Assembly (NCBI RefSeq): GCF_002163585.1
Contig: NZ_CP015579.1
Location: 2,294,001 to 2,358,000, forward strand
DNA length: 64,000 nt
Origin: Tatumella citrea
GTDB lineage: Bacteria; Pseudomonadota; Gammaproteobacteria; Enterobacterales; Enterobacteriaceae
Direction: 5' to 3'
The position numbers were made by a program, and so were the translations under genes. A model generated the notes under the pieces. It was not told the origin of the DNA and made no database searches. It worked only from the letters and a program-made list of their open reading frames with translations. This document shows positions 57,237 to 64,000 of the stretch, one piece after another (the first letter of the stretch is position 1; each line of letters opens with the position of its first letter).

Positions 57237-57515
57237 TTAGTCCTCCGGCTCGCTGTGCCGGCAACACGGACAAACTTCCATTTCACTCACGGTCATATCG
57301 GCAATGCCCTGAGTTTGCCATTCGACCCGCACCGGCTGGCCGGGGGGCAGATCATGATGAATATACTTACTCACCGGCGTTTCGGTCAGGCCGCTGATCT
57401 CTTCTGTCGCGATCTGCTGCTCTCCAACAAAGATAGTTGCGGTTGCGCGGGTATTCACCATGCGTTCATTCTGCAGGGCATACAGCCGCTTAACCGTCAG
57501 TTTGATACTGGCCAT
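57237..57515 (-). CDS. Hypothetical 92-aa protein with CPCC motif
   Basis: Mostly beta-strand-like soluble protein (SIKLTVKRLYALQNERMVNT, GQPVRVEWQTQGIADM) with a C-terminal CPCCRHSE that could bind metal. GGAA precedes the ATG. I do not recognise the family. It lies 62 bp upstream of yedI on the same strand and could be co-transcribed. Confidence 0.6.
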   Translation of the reverse strand: MASIKLTVKRLYALQNERMVNTRATATIFVGEQQIATEEISGLTETPVSKYIHHDLPPGQPVRVEWQTQGIADMTVSEMEVCPCCRHSEPED

Positions 57516-57862
57516 ATTCAGTTCCGGATAAAAGTTTCAGGACGATGGCCATCAGGTACAGCGCTCCGCCCTCTACAGACTTCACAGTTAGCAGTTAATC
57601 TGCTTATTGTTCAGACACAATTTGTAACAGCCCTGTGATTCAGAGTAAACCGTTTAAGCCTTACCTCGTCGAAAAAAAGCACCAGCGTCATGCTTTCGCC
57701 TCAGGCTGATACCCGCGCCCGGAGATCCATTTATGCCCTGCGGAATGTCTGAAACTGAGTGATAGCACCGAAAGTATAGTCAGACTGTTAAGGACTGGCG
57801 GTAAAAGATTCGGCCCCGCGCGGGGGCCGAAGAGAAAAGCCGGGCATCAGAGCCGACTGTAG
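57516..57862. other. Intergenic region, 347 bp
   Basis: Between the CPCC gene and yedJ. Apart from the yedJ terminator at its right end, no gene or clear signal was found. Confidence 0.5.
57804..57831 (-). terminator. yedJ terminator
   Basis: TTCGGCCCC and GGGGCCGAA form a 9-bp GC-rich stem with a 5-nt loop; the minus strand continues TCTTTTACC. Confidence 0.75.
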
Positions 57863-58570
57863 TTAGCGTTTTTTAACCCGCGACATAAATTCTTCACGGA
57901 TTGCTTCATCCGGATGCTGAACTCCTCCGGCTAATTCACTGCTTAGCCGGGCCATATACTCAACCAGAAAAGCTGCATGGTATTCGGCAATCGCCCTGCC
58001 GGTTTCAGTGTGCATTGTTGCGGGTAAGCCCAGCAGTTTGGTCTGAAAGTGATCGAGAGCCCAGCGGATATCATCCAGTGGGCGATGGCGGGCAAACGGG
58101 TCTTCACTGTCGAACAGTGCCCTGCCCAGTGCTCCGGAGGTGTAAAACACCCTGGCCAGTCCGATAGCTCCCAGCGACTCCAGACGGTCAGAGTCCTGCA
58201 CAATTTTGGCTTCAATTGTTTCTGCGGGTATTCCGGCACTAAAGCTGTGTGCTTCAACCGCATGGCTTACTGCCGGGTAAAGTTCTGTCGGAAAATCGGT
58301 AAAGTCGGCCTGTAACACTCTTAGCGTTTCCCGCGCTGCATATCGGGAGGCGAGATGTCGCTCCGGATGGTTCTTAGGCAGATTCACGATGTCATGAAAA
58401 TAGCAGGCAGTCAGCACAATCAGTGGATTAGCATCAGTGCCCTGCATAATCTTTTGCGCACTGGCCCAGACACGTTGCAGATGCGCCAAATCATGGGCTT
58501 TATCTTCATGGTCCCAGTTCTCCCTGAACCATTGGTCAAATCGGGACTGCCATTCAGTTAATAATGTCAT
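57863..58570 (-). CDS. yedJ: HD-domain phosphohydrolase YedJ
   Basis: Predicted metal-dependent phosphohydrolase. HDLAHLQRVWASA (first His-Asp region), CYFHDIVNL (HD pair) and VQDSDRLESLGAIG (distal Asp) are the HD metal ligands. 235 aa, aligning end-to-end with E. coli YedJ (231 aa), including HRPLDDIRWALDHFQTKLL. Substrate unknown, though nucleotides are typical for the family. Confidence 0.93.
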   Translation of the reverse strand: MTLLTEWQSRFDQWFRENWDHEDKAHDLAHLQRVWASAQKIMQGTDANPLIVLTACYFHDIVNLPKNHPERHLASRYAARETLRVLQADFTDFPTELYPAVSHAVEAHSFSAGIPAETIEAKIVQDSDRLESLGAIGLARVFYTSGALGRALFDSEDPFARHRPLDDIRWALDHFQTKLLGLPATMHTETGRAIAEYHAAFLVEYMARLSSELAGGVQHPDEAIREEFMSRVKKR

Positions 58571-58960
58571 TATTACGCTCCCCCTGTCCGACCTGTAGGA
58601 CTTGCTGTCCTGAGTTAATCATAAGCCAGCATTCTTACACTGGTAAGAATACGGAAAAATTAAATGTAACAAACATGGCATTGTCACTGATGTTAAACGA
58701 CATTGTTGTCGGTGACAATGTCACTGATAGTCATTATCCGGCTGCCCGGGATCCTCCCCTGCTAACTGGCGAAGTGCATGATTTCCCTGCGTGATAACAT
58801 TTTTTATCTTTTATCTCTAAAACTGCAGTAAAACAGTTTTCAGCAGCCCTTTGTCGGGGTAGTCTCTTACCCCTGCATAAACTCCTGAGCTTTCCGCAAC
58901 AACGACAGACAGCCACTTATGCATAAGAGATAAAAAAAACTAATGACTGGCAGGGCAACT
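58571..58960. other. yedJ/shiA divergent intergenic region (390 bp)
   Basis: No gene is supported. It contains an inverted repeat ATTCTTAC...GTAAGAAT (58631-58650) and a set of TTGTCACTGAT-type repeats (58679-58728) in direct and inverted orientation. These could be operators for shiA or yedJ. Confidence 0.5.
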
Positions 58961-60271
58961 ATGGACTCAACACTTACATCAGACAGCCGTGAAACACATG
59001 GCCATTCTCTCTCACGGGCGAGACGTGCCGCCTGGGGAAGTTTTGCCGGTGCAGTGGTCGACTGGTATGACTTCCTATTATACGGCATCACTGCGGCGCT
59101 GGTGTTCAACCATGAATTTTTCCCACAAATCAGCCCTGCAATGGGCACACTTGCGGCATTCGCAACCTTTGGGGTTGGCTTTTTATTCCGTCCGCTAGGC
59201 GGCATTGTTTTTGGTCACTTTGGTGACCGGCTTGGCCGCAAACGTATGCTGATGCTCACCGTCTGGATAATGGGTTGTGCTACGGCCGCGATTGGACTGC
59301 TACCTTCCTTTGATCAAATCGGCTGGCTGGCACCGGTACTGCTGGTAACCCTGCGGGCGATTCAGGGCTTTGCAGTAGGCGGAGAATGGGGTGGCGCAGC
59401 GTTACTGTCTGTTGAAAGTGCCCCTGAAAATAAAAAAGCTTTTTACAGCAGCGGTGTCCAGGTGGGCTACGGGGTGGGTTTACTACTTTCCACCGGGCTT
59501 GTATCTCTGATAAGCCATTTCACCACCGACCAGCAGTTCCTCAGTTGGGGATGGCGGATACCTTTTATTTTCAGTGTACTACTGGTGGCAGGCGCATTGT
59601 GGATCCGCAACGGTATGCAGGAATCGGCCGAGTTTGAACAACAGGCAGCTCCGGAGCAACGCAGTGGTTTGCCGGTTTTTCAGGCGTTGATTAAGCACCC
59701 GGGCGCATTCTTACAGATTATCGCATTGCGGCTGTGTGAGCTGCTGACGATGTACATTGTCACTACCTTTGCCCTTAATTATTCGACTCAGAACCTGGGT
59801 CTGTCTCGCGACCTGTTTTTAAATATCGGTCTGCTGGTAGGTGCAATTAGCTGTGTAACAATCCCCTGCTTCGCCTGGCTGGCGGATAACTACGGCAGAC
59901 GCCGGATTTATATCACCGGAGCACTGATCGGTACCCTGAGCGCTGTGCCCTTTTTTATGGCGCTGGAATCACAGTCGGTGGTGTGGATTATTTTCTTTTC
60001 GCTGATGCTGGCAAACATTGCCCATGACATGGTGGTGTGTGTACAACAACCTATGTTTACTGAAATGTTCGGTGCCGGCTTCCGTTACAGTGGTGCCGGG
60101 GTCGGCTATCAGGTCGCCAGTGTGGTCGGTGGCGGATTTACTCCCTTTATTGCTGCGGCATTAGTCACCTGGTCCGGCGGAAGCTGGCACAGTGTGGCCA
60201 TTTATCTGAGTGTGGGTTGTCTGATATCGGTGCTGGTTGCTGCCCTGATGAAGACCCGTAACCACGGATAA
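58961..60271 (+). CDS. shiA: Shikimate transporter ShiA (MFS)
   Basis: Inner-membrane H+ symporter of the metabolite:H+ branch of the major facilitator superfamily. Aligns along its length with E. coli ShiA (438 aa): MDSTL start, SLSRARRAAWGSFAGAVVDW, FGDRLGRKRMLMLTVW (loop 2-3 motif), GGEWGGAALLSVESAP, DMVVCVQQPMFTEMFGAG. The start at 58961 is set by that match; an ATG six codons earlier is possible. 436 aa. Its own terminator follows. Confidence 0.94.
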   Translation: MDSTLTSDSRETHGHSLSRARRAAWGSFAGAVVDWYDFLLYGITAALVFNHEFFPQISPAMGTLAAFATFGVGFLFRPLGGIVFGHFGDRLGRKRMLMLTVWIMGCATAAIGLLPSFDQIGWLAPVLLVTLRAIQGFAVGGEWGGAALLSVESAPENKKAFYSSGVQVGYGVGLLLSTGLVSLISHFTTDQQFLSWGWRIPFIFSVLLVAGALWIRNGMQESAEFEQQAAPEQRSGLPVFQALIKHPGAFLQIIALRLCELLTMYIVTTFALNYSTQNLGLSRDLFLNIGLLVGAISCVTIPCFAWLADNYGRRRIYITGALIGTLSAVPFFMALESQSVVWIIFFSLMLANIAHDMVVCVQQPMFTEMFGAGFRYSGAGVGYQVASVVGGGFTPFIAAALVTWSGGSWHSVAIYLSVGCLISVLVAALMKTRNHG

Positions 60272-60277
60272 TTTCAC

Positions 60278-60308
60278 AGCTTCCCGGCATTAGCCCGGGA
60301 AGCTTTTT
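60278..60308 (+). terminator. shiA terminator
   Basis: AGCTTCCCGG and CCGGGAAGCT make a 10-bp stem followed by TTTTT, 7 bp past the stop. From here to 60563 no gene is seen. Confidence 0.88.
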
Positions 60309-60563
60309 CCTGCGGTACTACTGCTTTCAAATTCTGATAATTGCTGTATCACCTGAACTGCCCCTCTCACCCGCAATTTCTCTGTCAGATATTGATTCCG
60401 TCGCCAGGCTGTTCTGCTGCCAGACTTATCCTTTGATATCACTGATCTGTTTTAAAAATAACCGATATCCCGGGCGCGACTTCTGACCTGCCGCTATTTT
60501 ATCCGTATAGCTGGCAATCGCTATTGACAGAACTGTCAGAAAGTATAGGATTAGCGCCGATAT

Positions 60564-60586
60564 GAATTGTTATATTATAACATTAC
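60564..60586. promoter_or_regulatory. Zur-like zinc box
   Basis: A 23-bp near-palindrome with arms TGTTATA and TATAACA around a central T, flanked by GAA/TTAC. It closely follows the enterobacterial Zur operator (GAAATGTTATANTATAACAT as its core). It is 34 bp before the binding-protein ATG, so zinc-dependent repression of the whole ABC operon is expected. Confidence 0.75.
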
Positions 60587-60620
60587 AAGAGCCAGTTCAG
60601 ACTAACTCACGGGGATGTAA

Positions 60621-61607
60621 ATGCACAACATGACACCATCAACAATGACTCACACTCACAATAAAAAACGCAAAGCTTCTGCCAGCAAACTGACCGGCTC
60701 ACTGCTTCCGTTAGCAGCCATCATGGCTTCACTGTTGGGTTACAGCCAGATAAGCCATGCTGCAGATGCGCCGATCCACGCGATTGGTATCGAAAATCAA
60801 TATGCCGATGTTATCAGCCAGATTGGTGGAAAGTATGTGGAGGTGACTTCTATTGTCTCCGATCCCAATACTGATCCGCACACCTTCGAAGCCAGCCCTG
60901 GCATTGCCCGCAAGATTGCCAGCGCTACACTGATTGTTGAAAATGGCGCCGGTTATGATGACTGGGCTGACAAACTTATTGCCGCGTCACCTAACGCAGA
61001 ACGTAAAGTGATCAATGTTCATACCCTGCTGAAGTTGCCGAAAAATACCGAAAACCCACACCTGTGGTATGACCCGAAAACGATGCCTGCAGTCGCTGAT
61101 GCTATTGCTGCTCAGCTGGCGGAAGCCCTTCCTGCCCACGCGGCAGAGTTCAACCAAAATGCCGCCTCTTTCCGTCAGTCAATGGAGCCGGTTGATGCCG
61201 CGATTCAGGCATTCAAAAAAGATTTCCCTGACACTCCGGTCGCAGTGACCGAACCCGTGGGTGACTACCTGTTGCAGGCAGCAGGCGCCAAAATCCTTAC
61301 GCCTAAAACGCTGGAATACGGCATTATGAATGATGTTGACCCGGCACCACAGCTGGTGAGTGAGCAGAATGCGTTACTGACCGGTAAAAAAGTCCGCACA
61401 TTTATCTACAATCAGCAGGTCACCGACCCAATTACTGAACATTTCCTCAGTCTGGCGAGAAAAAACAATATACCGGTAGTCGGTGTCTATGAAACAATGC
61501 CGGAACCAGGATATAACTATCAGTCCTGGATGCTGGCGGAAGTCAAAGCGTTACGTAAAGCACTGACAGATAAAGCCTCCACCGAATCATTGATTGCCGG
61601 TAAATAA
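60621..61607 (+). CDS. Metal (zinc/manganese) ABC transporter binding protein
   Basis: Cluster A-I periplasmic binding protein, 328 aa, with a long basic signal region (to about SHAAD). Likely metal ligands are H87 (DPHTFE), H147 (NPHLWYD), E211 (TEPVGDY) and D269 (VTDPITE), a His-His-Glu-Asp set. It lacks the His-rich loop of classic ZnuA. The metal is ambiguous from the ligands alone, but the Zur-like box favours zinc. First gene of a four-gene operon. Confidence 0.85.
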   Translation: MHNMTPSTMTHTHNKKRKASASKLTGSLLPLAAIMASLLGYSQISHAADAPIHAIGIENQYADVISQIGGKYVEVTSIVSDPNTDPHTFEASPGIARKIASATLIVENGAGYDDWADKLIAASPNAERKVINVHTLLKLPKNTENPHLWYDPKTMPAVADAIAAQLAEALPAHAAEFNQNAASFRQSMEPVDAAIQAFKKDFPDTPVAVTEPVGDYLLQAAGAKILTPKTLEYGIMNDVDPAPQLVSEQNALLTGKKVRTFIYNQQVTDPITEHFLSLARKNNIPVVGVYETMPEPGYNYQSWMLAEVKALRKALTDKASTESLIAGK

Positions 61608-61611
61608 TTAT

Positions 61612-62442
61612 ATGTCTCACCAGTCTCAGGTACTGAGTGTCAGCCAGCTCGGGGTAAGTTACCCCGGGCGGCAGGTACTTCATGACGTCAGTTTTGATAT
61701 CAACCACGGCGAATTCTGTGGTTTGATCGGTGCTAACGGTTCAGGGAAAACCACCCTGTTTCGTTCACTACTTGGCCTGCAACCGTTATCCAGCGGCCGG
61801 ATACTACTGAACGGTCAACCGGTACAACAGGGGCTTTCTGCTGCGGGCTATGTCCCACAGAAAAATTTTCTGGACCCTGATATCCCTCTGACCGCCAGAG
61901 ATGTGGTCGCCCTGGGCCTTGATGGCCATCGTCCTGGTTTCCGGCTATGGCCGAACCGTAATCGCCAGTTAATTGATGACACACTGGCTTCCGTAGATGC
62001 CCTCTCCTTCGCCAGCCAGCGAATCGGACGGCTGTCGGGCGGGCAGCAACAGCGGGTATTAATTGCCCATGCACTGGTCCGTCGTCCAAAAATTTTATTA
62101 TTAGATGAACCGCTGGCTAATCTGGATATGGCGGCTGCCGCCGATATCATTGGGGTTCTGAAACGCCTGGTCCGTGAACAGCAGGTTTCGGTACTGTTGT
62201 CCGCTCATGATATTAATCCACTGCTACCAGTCATGGACAGAGTGGTCTATCTGGCTAATGGTCAGGCGGCCAGTGGTCCGACAGAGCAGGTTATCCGCAC
62301 CAGCGTACTGAGTCAGTTATATGGCTATCATATTGACGTGATTCGGGTCCACGGCCGCATACTTGTGGTCGCGACCGATCGTGACAGTACCCTTCCCGAC
62401 CCGGTTGACTGCCAGGCACCTCATGTAACCACCGTTCCTTAG
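61612..62442 (+). CDS. Metal ABC transporter ATPase
   Basis: 276-aa nucleotide-binding subunit. Walker A GANGSGKTT, Q-loop YVPQ, signature LSGGQQQR and Walker B ILLLDEPLANLD are all intact. The ATG at 61612 is 4 bp after the binding-protein stop; a TTG 6 codons upstream is possible. The sequence belongs to the Zn/Mn ABC group. Confidence 0.93.
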   Translation: MSHQSQVLSVSQLGVSYPGRQVLHDVSFDINHGEFCGLIGANGSGKTTLFRSLLGLQPLSSGRILLNGQPVQQGLSAAGYVPQKNFLDPDIPLTARDVVALGLDGHRPGFRLWPNRNRQLIDDTLASVDALSFASQRIGRLSGGQQQRVLIAHALVRRPKILLLDEPLANLDMAAAADIIGVLKRLVREQQVSVLLSAHDINPLLPVMDRVVYLANGQAASGPTEQVIRTSVLSQLYGYHIDVIRVHGRILVVATDRDSTLPDPVDCQAPHVTTVP

Positions 62443-62452
62443 GTATTCATTT

Positions 62453-63352
62453 ATGTTTTCCGCGTTATTCAGCCACGGCTTCTTTAGCAGTGATACGGTG
62501 CATACCGCTCTTATCGTTGGCGGTGGTGCTGCAATAGTCTGTGGCATTACCGGTGTTTTCGCGTTAATCCGTGGTCATGCTTTTGCCGGGCATGCGTTGT
62601 CCGATATCAGCAGTGCGGGAGGTGCCGCGTCCTTCCTGCTGGGTATTAATGCGCTGGCAGGTTTTATTATTATGGCGCTGGCGGGTGCCGCAGGCATTGA
62701 ACTGAGTGCGACCCGACGCAGCCGGGAGCGCAGCCTGGCGACGGGGATAGTGCTGAGTGCCGGGCTGGGATTTTCCGCCCTTTTCCTCTATTTTGCCGTA
62801 AAACAACATAACTCGTCCGGCGCCACATTATCTGTCATGTTCGGTTCCATCTGGACATTACCGGCATCAATTATTCCCTGGATTCTGGCCACCGGCGCGG
62901 CGGTACTGATACTGCTGGCGTTAATCTGGCGTCCGGTATTGTTATGTGCCATTGACCCTGAACTGGCGACAATCCGCGGCGTGGCTGTGCGTCGGGTGGG
63001 CATTATGCAACTGGCCGCCCTGGCTCTGGCTGTTGCCTTATCCTCGATGACTGTGGGCGCCATTTTGTCTACCGCATTGCTGACAGGACCGGCAGCGATT
63101 GCCCTGAAGTTTGCCCGTTCAGCGGTGTCGGCTCTGATTATCGCAGCCGTTACCGGTTTACTCTCTGTATGGTTTGGTGTCTGGCTGGCATGGGAAAGCT
63201 TTTACTGGACCGACGGCAGAGGCTGGCCGGTGAGTTTCTTTATTGTTGGTATTATTTTTGTGGTCTGGGCTGTCAGCGGAATACTGACCAGCCTTATCAG
63301 TCGTGAAAATCAGCTGTCAGGGCGTTTGTTCAGGAAGAAACAGCATGTTTAG
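62453..63352 (+). CDS. Metal ABC transporter permease 1
   Basis: 299-aa ABC-3 family permease with about eight hydrophobic helices. FALIRGHAFAGHALSDISSAG is the family start and LLTGPAAIALKFARS the late motif. It begins 10 bp after the ATPase and overlaps the next permease gene by 8 bp. Confidence 0.92.
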   Translation: MFSALFSHGFFSSDTVHTALIVGGGAAIVCGITGVFALIRGHAFAGHALSDISSAGGAASFLLGINALAGFIIMALAGAAGIELSATRRSRERSLATGIVLSAGLGFSALFLYFAVKQHNSSGATLSVMFGSIWTLPASIIPWILATGAAVLILLALIWRPVLLCAIDPELATIRGVAVRRVGIMQLAALALAVALSSMTVGAILSTALLTGPAAIALKFARSAVSALIIAAVTGLLSVWFGVWLAWESFYWTDGRGWPVSFFIVGIIFVVWAVSGILTSLISRENQLSGRLFRKKQHV

Positions 63353-64000
63353 CGGGTTTATGTTAACCGGATGGATTGCCGCCACTCTGGTGGCTGTCCT
63401 GTGCGGTATTGTCGGGTTTTTCGTTATTTTACGCGGTGAATCCTTTACCGCCCATGCTTTACCGATGGGGGCATTTCCAGGTGCTGCGGCGGCAGTGTTA
63501 CTGGGGGTAAATCCGTTTTATGGGGTATTGCTGTTTGCTGCGTTAGGTGCCACCGGGATTAGCCTGTTCAGCCGTCATCACCGGCATGAAACTGCCACGG
63601 CACTCTGCCTGGTCACCCTGCTGGCCACCGGGACATTGTTGCTGAGCCTGAGCGGGCGGTATGCCCAGTCAGTGTATTCATTACTGTTTGGTGATCTGCT
63701 CGGGATTAGCCGTTCACAGTTACTACCTCTGGCAGTTGCCGTAGTTATCAGTATCTCGCTCACCATTGTTCTGTTTCGCCGACTGTTGCTCAGTTCACTC
63801 TCTGCTGAACTGGCCGTGGTACGCGGGATTTCGTTACGCGGAACGCAGGCAGGATTTCTGACCATTCTGGCGCTGACTACCAGCCTGGCCGTTCCTGTGG
63901 TCGGTTCATTGCTGGTATTCAGCCTGATGATTGCCCCTGCGGCTATTGCCCGTACCCTGTGCCGCAGACCCGGCAGTGCATTATTGCTCTCTGTAGTGAT
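63345..64000 (+). CDS. Metal ABC transporter permease 2 (cut by window end)
   Basis: About 218 residues of a second ABC-3 family permease are visible: MFSGFMLTGWIAATLVAVLC, VILRGESFTAHALPMGAFPG, VVRGISLRGTQAGF and FSLMIAPAAIARTL. The ATG lies inside the end of permease 1. Two distinct permeases indicate a heterodimeric channel, as in four-gene metal transporters. The 3' end lies outside. Confidence 0.9.
   Translation, partial: MFSGFMLTGWIAATLVAVLCGIVGFFVILRGESFTAHALPMGAFPGAAAAVLLGVNPFYGVLLFAALGATGISLFSRHHRHETATALCLVTLLATGTLLLSLSGRYAQSVYSLLFGDLLGISRSQLLPLAVAVVISISLTIVLFRRLLLSSLSAELAVVRGISLRGTQAGFLTILALTTSLAVPVVGSLLVFSLMIAPAAIARTLCRRPGSALLLSVV

Noticed and set aside
58564-58794. 76-codon plus-strand frame between yedJ and shiA
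   Set aside because: Overlaps the yedJ start and runs through operator-like repeats; no ribosome site.

Overview
The window reads as chromosomal DNA of a motile enterobacterium (order Enterobacterales). Evidence: E. coli-type flhDC, mot, che and fli operons, RcsA/DsrB, YedD/YedI/YedJ, ShiA, a PutA with a ribbon-helix-helix DNA-binding domain, and an enterobacterial tRNA-Ser(GGA). Gene order resembles E. coli in blocks (otsBA next to flhDC, putA/putP/phoH, fliC/fliDST/yedD, fliE//fliF-R/rcsA/dsrB) but with many losses and insertions. Base composition and gene content suggest Erwiniaceae (Erwinia/Tatumella/Pantoea-like); that placement is inference.

Layout. 1-4.7 kb (minus): 3' end of the flhDC-motAB-cheA master-regulator, stator and chemotaxis region; cheA runs off the left edge. 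5.5-7.7 kb (minus): trehalose synthesis otsBA. 8.2-9.4 kb: msrA, then tRNA-Ser(GGA) followed by tandem repeats of its own 3' end. 9.6-17.2 kb: metabolic genes (sulfide:quinone oxidoreductase, butanediol dehydrogenase, a DcuC carrier/RpiR regulator/fumarase-superfamily lyase group, a Tat-signal esterase). 17.6-19.1 kb: a 40-aa membrane protein, an NTF2-like protein and a divergent TetR with paired operators. 19.2-26.7 kb: phoH, putP and putA with five PutA-type operator motifs. 27-29.8 kb: a second 40-aa membrane protein and AraC, CMD-family and LysR genes. 29.7-39.5 kb: fliZ, fliA, two glycosyltransferases, fliC (minus), then fliDST (plus) and yedD. 39.6-43.5 kb: accessory genes (small proteins, MarA-like regulator, orphan ProX, lipoprotein, gene debris). 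43.6-54.8 kb: fliE (minus) and a tightly overlapping fliFGHIJK-fliLMNOPQR block. 55.1-60.3 kb: rcsA, dsrB, a 43-aa Cys protein, yedI, yedJ, shiA. 60.6-64 kb: a metal ABC transporter behind a Zur-like box, cut by the right edge.

How it fits together. FlhD4C2 should turn on the fliF-R, fliL-R and fliAZ operons; FliA (sigma-28) then uses promoters visible before fliC, before fliD and inside flhC (for motAB-cheA). The two glycosyltransferases between fliC and fliA are best read as a flagellin-modification locus acting on an unusually short flagellin. RcsA and FliZ link motility to capsule and biofilm control. The most unusual element is the tRNA-Ser repeat array, in which every difference between copies falls in a predicted hairpin loop or in a T-tract. 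I saw no CRISPR array, prophage, insertion sequence or restriction system.
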